A stretch of 31,977 nt of DNA from an uncultured Lachnospiraceae bacterium (GTDB taxonomy: Bacteria; Bacillota; Clostridia; Lachnospirales; Lachnospiraceae). The notes beneath the pieces are model-generated. The model was not told where the DNA came from and searched no databases. It worked only from the letters and a program-made list of their open reading frames with translations. Both the position numbers and the translations under genes were made by a program. This document shows positions 5,830-13,247 of the stretch, one piece after another. How positions within the stretch are numbered: position 1 is the stretch's first letter; each line of letters begins with the position of its first letter. The stretch lies in contig CAMAHO010000004.1 of assembly GCA_945834545.1 (NCBI GenBank), positions 1-31,977 of the forward strand, written 5' to 3'.

Positions 5830-8529
5830 TTACTCCTGGGGTACACCAATGCTTCGCATTAAAATTTCCCAGCTTTGATTATCGAGAATTACCTGATAAT
5901 CGGGATTTAGGTAGAATTCGGCATCATGCTGACAATATTTTCTGGTAGCCGGTTCTGTCACAATTTGGTTGCCAAACTCATCCGTTGTAATCATTGTAGA
6001 GCCGGGAATCAAAATCTCGTCTTCTACAAGGGGAAGAGTGGCAATCCCTTCATAGGCAAATGGACAGGATTCTGTGGCGGGAAGACCGTCATACTGGCAG
6101 ATGCGACCTACGTAGTGGACATCGCATTGCTCGGTAGGAACGCATTCCTCGTCGAAGAGCTCTGTATACACACAACCTGCTACATCACAAACTCCAATAT
6201 TGGGCAGCTTGCCGGACTGGCTGCAGACTTCCATGGAAACAATACCGAGAGGTTCTTCGAAATCTGCATCCGGAAGAGGTTCATGTACGCGTTTCATAAT
6301 AGCGGCCCAAAGATTTTTCGCCACATAATCCTCACGATTTTTCTTTGAGGTGCTCATATCGATATTGTTGTCATAGCCGGCCCAGGTAGTACAGGTATAG
6401 TAGGGCGTATAGCCTGCAATCCAGACATCATGATACCTGGAGGAAGTACCGGTCTTAACGGCAATTCCCATATTGGAATTGAAGTTGCAGGCCTTTCCGG
6501 TACCGCCTGCTTCCGTGACAACATCCTTCATAGCATCGGTCAGCAGATAGGAGGTGGTTTCCTTTAGCACCCGTCGCGTAGCAGGATGTGTGTTATCCAA
6601 AATCACATTACCGTCAGAATCCAACACACGTTTATATAGCTTAGGCTCTACATAGATACCACCGTTTGCAATGGCAGCATAGGCGGCGTTTAGTTCATAG
6701 GGAGAAACCCCGTTGGTTAATCCACCCAGTGCCTGGGCTTGAATAATGTCGGTTTTCCATTCACCTTTTACCATGCGACCGGATTCCAGGGTGGTAAAGC
6801 CAAAGTTCTTTAAGTAGTCAAAGCCAAGCTGTGGGGTAATTACAGTCAGGTTCTTTACGGCTACAATGTTTAGGGATTGAATGATACCCTGACGAATGTT
6901 TTGGATGCCTCTGTATGGCGTCGCACTGCCTACGTACCAGTTCCTGACCGGAGTTCCGTCATTGTAATTAAACGGAGCGTCATTGTAAACGGTAGCCAAT
7001 GTCATGCCTGCACAGTCCATAGCAGGAGCAAAGGAGGACAAAATCTTAAAGGTAGAACCAGGAGAACGGGTAGCACTGGTAGCACGGTTTAAGGTTCTGC
7101 GTCCTTCTTTAGCACCACGCCCGCCAACCATGGCCACCACATAGCCTGTGGTCTGATCTTCAATCACCAGGGCAGCCTGTGGCTGTGGAGTCATGGATAT
7201 TTTTTCATCGAAATTCTCATAGTCGATTGGCAATTCCAGAGCTTCCAGCATGGCTTCGCGATACAGATTGACAGCTTCATACGCATCCTCCTGGGAGGAG
7301 AAGATAAGATTAAAGTTCTTATCCTTATGTTCCTTGAACCAGGACATCATATTTTCCTTGCTGAAATTGTGCTTCTCCTCGTTCTCATCATAAATAGTGA
7401 GGGCATAGGTCAAATACCACTTTACATTCTCTGGATAATTCTCCGGGTTTGCAAACTCCTCGTCTGCAATTTTCTGAATCTCGGGATCCATGGTGGATTC
7501 GATTCGAAGTCCGCCGGCGGTCAATAGGGATTCGGCTAAGACATCAGTATAACCTGCGTCAATAAGATCCTGCTTTACCTGGGCATATACGGCATCGGAG
7601 AAGTATGTGCCGGTGGAAGCGGTGCTTCCCTTTAGGGCTGTGTTATAATTTCCGATGCGCTTATAAACATTCTCCGTATCTCCGATGGCGGTAAAATATT
7701 CCTGGGAGGTGATGAAACCCAGCTCCTTCATTTTGTCCAGACATTTTTTACGCCTTTTCTGGTTGTTCTCCGGATGCGAGATAGGGTTGTACCCACTGGG
7801 GTTCTGCGTAATGCAGGCGATAACAGCGGATTCGGAAATGGTAAGCTCTGAACAGGGCTTACCAAAATAGCGCTGGCTGGCCGCCTCTACACCAAGGGTG
7901 TTTTGCCCCAGATTGATTGCATTCATATAACGCAGCAGGACTTCATCCTTGGTAAAGTTTTTGGTGATTTCCAAGGCAAGGTATTGTTCCTGAATCTTTC
8001 GCTTGATTTTCTTTACATAGTTATCACCTTCCTCAGTCCAGTCTAAGAAGATGGTGTTTTTTAAGAGCTGCTGGGTGATGGTACTGCCACCCTGGGTTCT
8101 CTTAAAACCAGAGCTGAAAAATTCATAACCGGAACGGGCAATGGCTCTGAAGTCAATGCCGTTGTGCTGATAAAAACGTTCATCCTCGATGGCAACAAAG
8201 GCAAGCGCCAGATGCTCCGGTATTTCATCCATGCCTACTTCAATACGATTGGAGCTTTGTCCCACATATTGATCCAGTTCATTTCCTTTGGCATCATATA
8301 CAATGGTAGCCTGTCCGGAGGCCACCACATCGCTTAATCGGATTTTTGGAGTATTGGCAAGTATGCCTTTAAAGGCACCGATTCCCAATGCTACTGCGCA
8401 GATAAAGACTGCTATCAGGGCAATCAGCGCGGAGATTATGGTGTAGAGAACGATTTTTCGCCCCCACTTACCGCTGGTTGAATTGAGTGCGCGTTGTTTT
8501 TTGAGCACTCCTTGTTTGCTAAAATTCAT
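5830..8529 (-). CDS. class A penicillin-binding protein (PBP1a family)
   Basis: This is a bifunctional peptidoglycan synthase: glycosyltransferase 51 plus transpeptidase, anchored in the membrane and acting outside. Residues 1-25 are basic and cytoplasmic, and 26-52 form one membrane helix. The GT51 domain shows the catalytic Glu115 in EDERFYQHNGID and the GGSTITQQLLKN motif. The transpeptidase has the active-site Ser492 in STFK (492-495), an SLN-type motif and K692 in KTGTS. The C-terminal 130 residues are Cys-rich (several C-x-x-C-like pairs), suggesting a small extra extracellular domain. The 899-residue length is normal for Gram-positive PBP1a. AAAGGA lies 8 nt before the ATG. Upstream lies an unusual hairpin array (8566-8859) that would be part of its mRNA leader if the promoter at 8877-8905 is right. 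Confidence 0.95.
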   Translation of the reverse strand: MNFSKQGVLKKQRALNSTSGKWGRKIVLYTIISALIALIAVFICAVALGIGAFKGILANTPKIRLSDVVASGQATIVYDAKGNELDQYVGQSSNRIEVGMDEIPEHLALAFVAIEDERFYQHNGIDFRAIARSGYEFFSSGFKRTQGGSTITQQLLKNTIFLDWTEEGDNYVKKIKRKIQEQYLALEITKNFTKDEVLLRYMNAINLGQNTLGVEAASQRYFGKPCSELTISESAVIACITQNPSGYNPISHPENNQKRRKKCLDKMKELGFITSQEYFTAIGDTENVYKRIGNYNTALKGSTASTGTYFSDAVYAQVKQDLIDAGYTDVLAESLLTAGGLRIESTMDPEIQKIADEEFANPENYPENVKWYLTYALTIYDENEEKHNFSKENMMSWFKEHKDKNFNLIFSSQEDAYEAVNLYREAMLEALELPIDYENFDEKISMTPQPQAALVIEDQTTGYVVAMVGGRGAKEGRRTLNRATSATRSPGSTFKILSSFAPAMDCAGMTLATVYNDAPFNYNDGTPVRNWYVGSATPYRGIQNIRQGIIQSLNIVAVKNLTVITPQLGFDYLKNFGFTTLESGRMVKGEWKTDIIQAQALGGLTNGVSPYELNAAYAAIANGGIYVEPKLYKRVLDSDGNVILDNTHPATRRVLKETTSYLLTDAMKDVVTEAGGTGKACNFNSNMGIAVKTGTSSRYHDVWIAGYTPYYTCTTWAGYDNNIDMSTSKKNREDYVAKNLWAAIMKRVHEPLPDADFEEPLGIVSMEVCSQSGKLPNIGVCDVAGCVYTELFDEECVPTEQCDVHYVGRICQYDGLPATESCPFAYEGIATLPLVEDEILIPGSTMITTDEFGNQIVTEPATRKYCQHDAEFYLNPDYQVILDNQSWEILMRSIGVPQE

Positions 8530-8565
8530 ATGACAATTCCTTTCGGGGTTTCATAGTTAGAAACC

Positions 8566-8746
8566 GTGATACCTACGGATTGCTCCGCAATCCTGATATC
8601 TGTATAGTGATACCTGCGGATTGCTCCGCAATCCGGGCATCCATACTGTGATACCTACGGATTGCTCCGCACTTCGTGCTCTCGCAATCCGGGCATCCAT
8701 ACTGTGATACCTACGGATTGCTCCGCACTTCGTGCTCTCGCAATCC
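8566..8746. repeat. four tandem GTGATACC units carrying small hairpins
   Basis: Units begin at 8566, 8607, 8648 and 8704. The first two are 41 bp; the third is 56 bp because of a 15-bp insertion (ACTTCGTGCTCTCGC), shared by the fourth. Each unit starts GTGATACCT and contains GGATTGC...GCAATCC, a 7-bp stem with the loop TCC in units 1-2; in units 3-4 that loop is enlarged by a nested GCAC/GTGC hairpin. The array starts 36 bp upstream of the penicillin-binding protein ATG. The inverted sequence GGTATCAC occurs at 8868-8875, so the region 8566-8875 is bounded by inverted copies of GTGATACC. Confidence 0.9.
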
Positions 8747-8766
8747 TACCCATCTATTCGCATATC

Positions 8767-8783
8767 GTGGGACTGCGTCCCAC
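8767..8783. repeat. 7-bp perfect hairpin in the repeat cluster
   Basis: GTGGGAC (8767-8773) and GTCCCAC (8777-8783) form a perfect stem around TGC. Only four T follow on the plus strand, and no gene ends just upstream, so it is better read as part of the cluster than as a terminator. Confidence 0.7.
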
Positions 8784-8811
8784 TTTTATGCTCATAGCTG
8801 GGGCGGGTCCC

Positions 8812-8859
8812 AACTGCCTATGTCCACTCTTGAGCAAGCTCAAGTGGACATAGGTAGTT
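8812..8859. repeat. long hairpin closing the repeat cluster
   Basis: CCTATGTCCAC (8817-8827) pairs exactly with GTGGACATAGG (8844-8854), extended outward by AACTG/TAGTT with one wobble and inward by TTGAG/CTCAA after a 2-nt bulge. About 20 base pairs in all. It lies between the tandem units and the inverted GGTATCAC edge at 8868-8875. Confidence 0.8.
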
Positions 8860-8876
8860 TTGACCCTGGTATCACT

Positions 8877-8905
8877 AGTATATCAAAATATATTCTTGAA
8901 ATAAA
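8877..8905 (-). promoter_or_regulatory. possible promoter for the penicillin-binding protein gene
   Basis: On the minus strand TATACT (8877-8882) is a good -10, with TTTATT (8900-8905) as a weak -35 at 17 nt. If used, the transcript would carry the whole hairpin array as a leader of about 340 nt. The -35 match is poor, so this is tentative. Confidence 0.3.
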
Positions 8906-8928
8906 GTTTTTTTAGTTATCCTTAAGAA

Positions 8929-8956
8929 TTGTTTCACAATTCATTGGAATTATGCT
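8929..8956 (+). promoter_or_regulatory. possible promoter with overlapping dyad, upstream of yigZ
   Basis: TTGTTT (8929-8934), 16 nt and TATGCT (8951-8956) form a moderate promoter about 50 nt before the yigZ ATG. A perfect dyad, GAATTGT-TTC-ACAATTC (8926-8942), overlaps the -35 element and could be an operator. Both are read from sequence; function is inferred. Confidence 0.35.
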
Positions 8957-9009
8957 ATTCTTTTGATAGTTTTTCGATTTTGGTGAATACTTTTGTTGTG
9001 AGGAGAAGG

Positions 9010-9648
9010 ATGGAACAGACAAAAGAGATAAAGATACTTTTAGAGCCGGCCACTTCCGAGATTGTTGAGAAGAAGTCCAGGTTTATTGCCCATATGAAGC
9101 ATTGCGAAACCGCGCAGGAGGCGGAGAGCTTTATTGATGAAATGAAAAAGAAATATTGGGATGCGAGACATAATTGCTCGGCCTTTATAATAGGAAATAA
9201 CGCAGAACTGACCAGGTGCAGCGATGACGGGGAGCCCTCCGGTACAGCCGGCAGACCTATGTTAGAGGTGCTGCTGGGAAGTGGAATCCGCAATGTCTGT
9301 GTGGTGGTAACCAGGTATTTTGGAGGGGTTCTTTTGGGAACCGGTGGTCTGGTGAGAGCCTATTCCCAGAGCGTTAAGGATACTATTGAACATGCCAGTC
9401 TGGGAGTGCTCGTTCAGGGCGAGAAACTTCTGATAGAAACAGACTACAATGGGGTTGGTAAAATACTGTATCTGTTGGGAAAATATGGCTTGGAGCCCCT
9501 ACAGTCCGAATATGGAGAGCAGGTGAATATCACGGTCCAGGTTCCAAATACAGAGGCAGAAAAGCTAAAAAAAGAAGTGACGGAAACCACCAATGGGAGA
9601 GCGGAAATAACCCTTTTAGAGAAATTAGACTATATTGACAAACAGTAA
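9010..9648 (+). CDS. yigZ: YigZ/IMPACT family protein
   Basis: This belongs to the UPF0029/IMPACT family, related to the N-terminal region of translation regulators; its biochemical role in bacteria is not settled. The core signature is clear: KKSRFIAHMKH near 21, DARHNCSAFIIG, CSDDGEPSGTAGRPML, and VVTRYFGGVLLGTGGLVRAYS. A smaller C-terminal DUF1949-like domain follows (about 135-212). I start at ATG 9010, with AGGAG at 9001-9005; an upstream in-frame TTG at 8929 would add 27 residues unlike the family and overlaps a promoter-like region. The 212-residue length is typical. The mgtE promoter overlaps its 3' end. Confidence 0.92.
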   Translation: MEQTKEIKILLEPATSEIVEKKSRFIAHMKHCETAQEAESFIDEMKKKYWDARHNCSAFIIGNNAELTRCSDDGEPSGTAGRPMLEVLLGSGIRNVCVVVTRYFGGVLLGTGGLVRAYSQSVKDTIEHASLGVLVQGEKLLIETDYNGVGKILYLLGKYGLEPLQSEYGEQVNITVQVPNTEAEKLKKEVTETTNGRAEITLLEKLDYIDKQ

Positions 9649-9663
9649 GTCGGAGTCTAAAAT
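9635..9663 (+). promoter_or_regulatory. strong sigma-A type promoter for mgtE
   Basis: TTGACA (9635-9640), exactly 17 nt and TAAAAT (9658-9663). The -35 box lies within the last codons of yigZ. Transcription from about 9670 leaves a leader of about 118 nt before mgtE. Confidence 0.7.
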
Positions 9664-9711
9664 AGTAGTATTCGTCCTTACAAGAATAGCGTATGAAAGG
9701 TGGTGGTTTGA

Positions 9712-9819
9712 ATGACAGCAAATAGTGCAGACAGTTCCGTTCCTGAACGAAGTTGTAGTCAAGTAAAATCATCAAAGGAGATATGCTATGGAAGAATTAG
9801 AAGAGAAAATCGTTCTTAA
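9712..9819 (+). CDS. possible 35-residue leader ORF overlapping the mgtE start
   Basis: ATG at 9712 follows AAAGGTGGTGG with suitable spacing and opens a 35-codon frame that runs 32 nt into mgtE in another frame. The product is Ser-rich, has two Cys and a basic end (GRIRRENRS). It lies wholly within the transcript predicted from 9670, so ribosomes could reach it. A 10-codon frame with three Gly codons (9693-9725) overlaps it. A leader peptide controlling mgtE is one possibility, chance is another; no conservation evidence is available here. Confidence 0.3.
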   Translation: MTANSADSSVPERSCSQVKSSKEICYGRIRRENRS

Positions 9820-11137
9820 GGATTTGCTTGAAACCAAGCAGTATACTAAGCTCCGTCAGTGTGTTACAGATTGGAATGTGGCCGATATTGCAAGCTTTAT
9901 GGAGGAACTGGAACCGGAAGAGATGTTTAAGGTGTTCCGTATCCTTCCTAAAGATTTGGCAGCGGATGTGTTTTCCTATCTGGAGGTGGACAATCAGCAA
10001 AGCATCATTGTTTCCCTGTCCGATAAGGAAGCTGCGGGGATTATCAATAATCTGATGGCGGACGATGCGGCGGACTTGATGGAAGAAATGCCAGCCAGTG
10101 TGGTAAAGCGCCTTTTGACAAATGCAAGTCCTGAGGTACGAAGGGATATTAATCACCTTTTACGGTATCCGGAGGATTCTGCCGGAAGCCTGATGACCGT
10201 GGAGTATGTGGACCTTAAGGAGAATTTGACGGTGGAGCAGGCAATTGCCAGAATCCGCAAGGTAGGGCTGGACTCCGAAACGATTAATATCTGCTATGTC
10301 CTGGACCCGCAGAGAAAGCTGGTGGGGACAGTAGCGCTTCGTTATCTGCTCTTAAGCGAAGGGGACGAGATTATCGGTGACATTATGCATGAGAATGTCA
10401 TCGCCATCAATACCATGATGGACCAGGAGGAAGTAGCCAAGCAGTTCAAAAAATATGACTTTATTTCCATGCCCGTTGTGGATAATGAAAACCGACTGGT
10501 GGGCATTATCACAGTGGATGATATTGTGGATATCATGGAAGAAGAGACCACCGAGGATATGGAAAAGATGGCGGCAATCGTGCCCAGTGACAAGGTCTAT
10601 ATGAAAACCACTGTGTGGGAAACTTTTAAAAAGAGAATCCCCTGGCTTTTGCTGCTGATGGTTTCTGCCACCTTTACCAGCGCGATTCTAACCTCCTTTG
10701 AGGATGCTCTGGGGGTATGTACGGTGCTGGTGGCATTTATTCCTATGCTGATGGATACAGGAGGAAATGCCGGCGGACAGGCAAGTGTAACCATTATTCG
10801 TGGTCTTTCCCTGGGGGAGATTACGTATAGTGATGTGTTTAAGGTTTTGTGGAAGGAAATTCGCGTGTCATTGATTTGCGGTGTCACTTTAGCGATAGCA
10901 AATTTCGCAAAGCTGATGCTGTTTGACCGGGTAGGATTGATGGTGGCACTGGTCGTATGTCTGACCTTGGTGTTGGCTGTTTTGATGGCCATGGTGGTTG
11001 GCTGTATGCTTCCAATCGGAGCAAAACGTTTGGGCTTTGACCCGGCAGTCATGGCAAGCCCGTTTATTACCACGATTGTTGATGCGCTTTCGCTTTTGGC
11101 ATATTTCAGAGTGGCTAGCTTGTTGTTGCATATATAG
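9788..11137 (+). CDS. mgtE: MgtE magnesium channel/transporter
   Basis: MgtE takes up Mg2+ and closes when cytoplasmic Mg2+ is high. Domain order is standard: an N-terminal helical Mg2+-sensing domain (about 20-130), two CBS domains (about 135-255, the second with VGIITVDDIVDIM), a linking plug helix and five membrane helices (about 285-449). The selectivity region PMLMDTGGNAGGQAS is intact. At 449 residues it has full length. AAAGGAG (9774-9780) precedes the ATG by 7 nt. A near-consensus promoter and an unusual 118-nt leader with a small ORF precede it; I saw no M-box riboswitch consensus. The AraC gene follows after 15 nt and is likely co-transcribed. Confidence 0.96.
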   Translation: MEELEEKIVLKDLLETKQYTKLRQCVTDWNVADIASFMEELEPEEMFKVFRILPKDLAADVFSYLEVDNQQSIIVSLSDKEAAGIINNLMADDAADLMEEMPASVVKRLLTNASPEVRRDINHLLRYPEDSAGSLMTVEYVDLKENLTVEQAIARIRKVGLDSETINICYVLDPQRKLVGTVALRYLLLSEGDEIIGDIMHENVIAINTMMDQEEVAKQFKKYDFISMPVVDNENRLVGIITVDDIVDIMEEETTEDMEKMAAIVPSDKVYMKTTVWETFKKRIPWLLLLMVSATFTSAILTSFEDALGVCTVLVAFIPMLMDTGGNAGGQASVTIIRGLSLGEITYSDVFKVLWKEIRVSLICGVTLAIANFAKLMLFDRVGLMVALVVCLTLVLAVLMAMVVGCMLPIGAKRLGFDPAVMASPFITTIVDALSLLAYFRVASLLLHI

Positions 11138-11152
11138 AAAAAGGGGATTGTC

Positions 11153-11998
11153 ATGGAAGGCAAAAGAGGAATCAATGTGGATAATTTAGATCCCACATTT
11201 TTGTTTACCTGGAAGGGCACCAGGCATGAGGATGAGGCCAAATATCACAGTCACGACTATCTGGAGATGGCCTTTGTCCTATCGGGCGTAGGTAGATATA
11301 AGATAGAAAATCATATTTACTCCGTGAAGGAAGGAGATTTGATTGTCTTTAATCCCGGAGTGCGTCACCAGGCGTTGCTTGACCCGGAAGCGGAGACTTC
11401 TACCACTGAGTTTTTTGTGGGCTTTTCCGATATCCAGTTCCCGGAGTATCCGGACAATGTCCTGCCTATGCCGGAGGGGGAATTTATGCTCCATACCCAG
11501 GGCGAATTGAGACAAAAGATATTTAAGATTTGTTCCTCCATGGAGGCAGAAAAAGCCATCAGCCGTCCCGGAAAGTACTTTATGTTAAAGTCCTATCTGA
11601 TGCAATTACTCTTGTTAGTCATCAGAGAGCAAAGTGACTTTGATACCCTTCAGGGCAGCTATATCTTTGAATCCACCAACAAAAAGTATGTGGTAGAGCA
11701 GATTATCAATTATTTCGAGGACCACTACAACGAAAAGATTTCACTGGATCAGATAGCGGCGAATATGTACCTGAGTCCCTTTTATGTGTCTAAGATTTTC
11801 AAGAGCGAAACAGGGGATACGCCTATCAGGCATCTGATCAATATTCGACTGGAAAAAGCAAGAGAGCTCTTGGAAAAGGGATATAAGGGCAGCATTCAGG
11901 AGGTGGCTGCTATGGTAGGCTATGACGATGCATACCATTTCAGCAAGCTGTTTAAACGCTACTACGGTATCACACCGACCCAGGCGAAACGAAAGTAA
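11153..11998 (+). CDS. AraC-family transcriptional regulator with cupin sensor
   Basis: Residues 20-95 form an AraC-type cupin (KYHSHDYLEMAFVLSGVGRYKI, then GDLIVFNPGVRHQ), probably binding a sugar or other small ligand. Residues 180-281 hold two helix-turn-helix motifs, with ISLDQIAANMYLSPFYVSKIFK and IQEVAAMVGYDDAYHFSKLFKRYYGITP, the standard AraC/XylS signature. The 281-residue length is normal. It starts 15 nt after mgtE and shares its transcript. The ligand and target are unknown; no divergent sugar gene is adjacent, although the GH74/GH31 genes are elsewhere in the window. A control role there would be speculation. Confidence 0.92.
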   Translation: MEGKRGINVDNLDPTFLFTWKGTRHEDEAKYHSHDYLEMAFVLSGVGRYKIENHIYSVKEGDLIVFNPGVRHQALLDPEAETSTTEFFVGFSDIQFPEYPDNVLPMPEGEFMLHTQGELRQKIFKICSSMEAEKAISRPGKYFMLKSYLMQLLLLVIREQSDFDTLQGSYIFESTNKKYVVEQIINYFEDHYNEKISLDQIAANMYLSPFYVSKIFKSETGDTPIRHLINIRLEKARELLEKGYKGSIQEVAAMVGYDDAYHFSKLFKRYYGITPTQAKRK

Positions 11999-12110
11999 AC
12001 AGGCAATCCGACAAGGGAAAATGGAATCAGAGAAAAACAAATTAGAGAAATAGGAATTCGAGAAAAAGTAATACAGAAAAAAGTAATGGAGAAGGAATGG
12101 GTAACTGGAT

Positions 12111-12779
12111 ATGCGTTATTTTTTTGAATCTAAGGTGGAAAAAACACAAGATGGGTATGAAATCAAAATTCCATTCAATGTGTGGGAAGTTTGCAAGCAA
12201 AGAGATGTGATTCAGGGAGATGTGGTTTTGGATAACCAGCATATTGACTGTACACTACTTCCCTATGAAAAAGGAAATTATGTGATTCACATAGAACATA
12301 AGGATGCGCTGAACATACAGGTGAATGTGCCACATAAGATTTTACTGCATATTACTGAGACTTTGATTCGGATTGATCAAAACAGTCCCTACAGCTTTGA
12401 TAACCCTATTCGTACCATTGACAGTATGCAGGTCATAATGCAGCCGGAGGATGGCTTGTGTGGACAAGCCTGTGTTGCTATGCTGGCTGGAAATACCATA
12501 GCAGAGGTTATCTCTGTTATGGACTGCAGGGAGTGGCAGGCGACAATGGGAAGAGTCATCTCTGCGTTAAATTACTACGGAATTGACCACAGAGATATTA
12601 TCAACTACACAGAGGGACGACCTACGGTTCTTCCTAAGTGCTGTATCATGATGGAGAAGATGGGGCGTTACTGCCATTATCTGATCCATTATGATGGGAA
12701 GTTCTATGATTCTAACCTGGGAGTTTTGGAGGAATATGATATGTCCAAGCTCTTGGGATATCTGGAAATCATATGTTAA
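12111..12779 (+). CDS. two-domain protein: DUF1905-like plus C39-like cysteine peptidase
   Basis: Residues 1-90 resemble the small DUF1905 beta-barrel: FESKVEK, YEIKIPFNVWEV, GDVVLDN and LLPYEKGNYVIHI follow its usual pattern. Residues 105-222 look like a C39-like papain-fold domain: Gln111 and Cys117 in QPEDGLCGQAC, a following VAMLAG helix, His189 in CHYLIHYDGKF, and Asp200. These fit the oxyanion Gln, nucleophile Cys, His and Asp of a cysteine peptidase. No signal peptide, transporter or Gly-Gly substrate is nearby, so it is not an obvious bacteriocin-processing protein and may act inside the cell. No strong ribosome binding site lies close to the ATG, and a purine-rich stretch with an imperfect 15-bp duplication (12060-12088) precedes it. 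Both domain calls are from pattern recognition. Confidence 0.75.
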   Translation: MRYFFESKVEKTQDGYEIKIPFNVWEVCKQRDVIQGDVVLDNQHIDCTLLPYEKGNYVIHIEHKDALNIQVNVPHKILLHITETLIRIDQNSPYSFDNPIRTIDSMQVIMQPEDGLCGQACVAMLAGNTIAEVISVMDCREWQATMGRVISALNYYGIDHRDIINYTEGRPTVLPKCCIMMEKMGRYCHYLIHYDGKFYDSNLGVLEEYDMSKLLGYLEIIC

Positions 12780-12924
12780 TTGGTCTACATTTGCTTTCCT
12801 GGGCATAGAAATACAATGTCGGGTAAAAAGCATCCTCTTAACAGAGGGGGATAGAGCATGCATAGACATGGGCATGACCGGAAAACAATGTACATATATT
12901 ATTTTTATATAAGGAGGCAGTATC
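12780..12924 (+). other. groESL leader region without a visible CIRCE operator
   Basis: This 145-nt region should carry the groES promoter. I see no copy of TTAGCACTC-N9-GAGTGCTAA, the HrcA operator common before groESL in Firmicutes. Weak promoter candidates exist (TTGCTT at 12791, TACAAT at 12812, spacer only 15 nt). A hairpin with ATCC/GGAT and TCT/AGA stems lies near 12830-12852. A 29-codon His/Tyr-rich frame from 12858 overlaps the groES start. Confidence 0.4.
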
Positions 12925-13209
12925 ATGAAGTTAGTACCATTAGGTGACAGAGTTGTGTTAAAGCAGCTTGTGGAAGAGGAGACTACAGCGTCCGGAATCG
13001 TTCTTCCAGGCCAGAACAAAGAGAAGCCGCAGCAGGCAGAGGTTGTTGCTGTAGGTCCTGGTGGAGTGGTAGAAGGCAAAGAAGTCAAGATTGAAGTGAA
13101 AGTCGGCGATAAGGTGATCTATTCCAAGTATGCCGGAACAGAAGTGAAGGTGGACAAGGAAGACTATATTATCGTAAAACAGAATGATATTTTGGCTGTT
13201 TTGGCTTAG
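12925..13209 (+). CDS. groES: GroES co-chaperonin
   Basis: GroES caps the GroEL chamber as a heptamer during folding of cytoplasmic proteins. The full 94-residue sequence is present, with the start VPLGDRVVLKQ, the mobile loop around TASGIVLPGQNKEKPQ (residues 22-37), the roof GPGG and the C-terminal YIIVKQNDILAVLA. A strong AAGGAGG lies before the ATG. groEL follows after 38 nt. It has no visible CIRCE element, so heat control may be by another route. Confidence 0.98.
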   Translation: MKLVPLGDRVVLKQLVEEETTASGIVLPGQNKEKPQQAEVVAVGPGGVVEGKEVKIEVKVGDKVIYSKYAGTEVKVDKEDYIIVKQNDILAVLA

Positions 13210-13247
13210 AACTGAATATAAGGAAATAGAATTGGAGGCGTAGTATT

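Noticed and set aside
8566..8746. CRISPR array
   Set aside because: The units are joined head to tail with no unique spacers of constant length, and no cas gene is present.
8662..8915. Two plus-strand open frames across the hairpin array
   Set aside because: They simply read through the tandem repeats, have repetitive products with odd composition, and no ribosome binding site.
9670..9787. M-box or other known riboswitch before mgtE
   Set aside because: I could not find the conserved M-box core. The leader is also shorter than a typical M-box plus expression platform.
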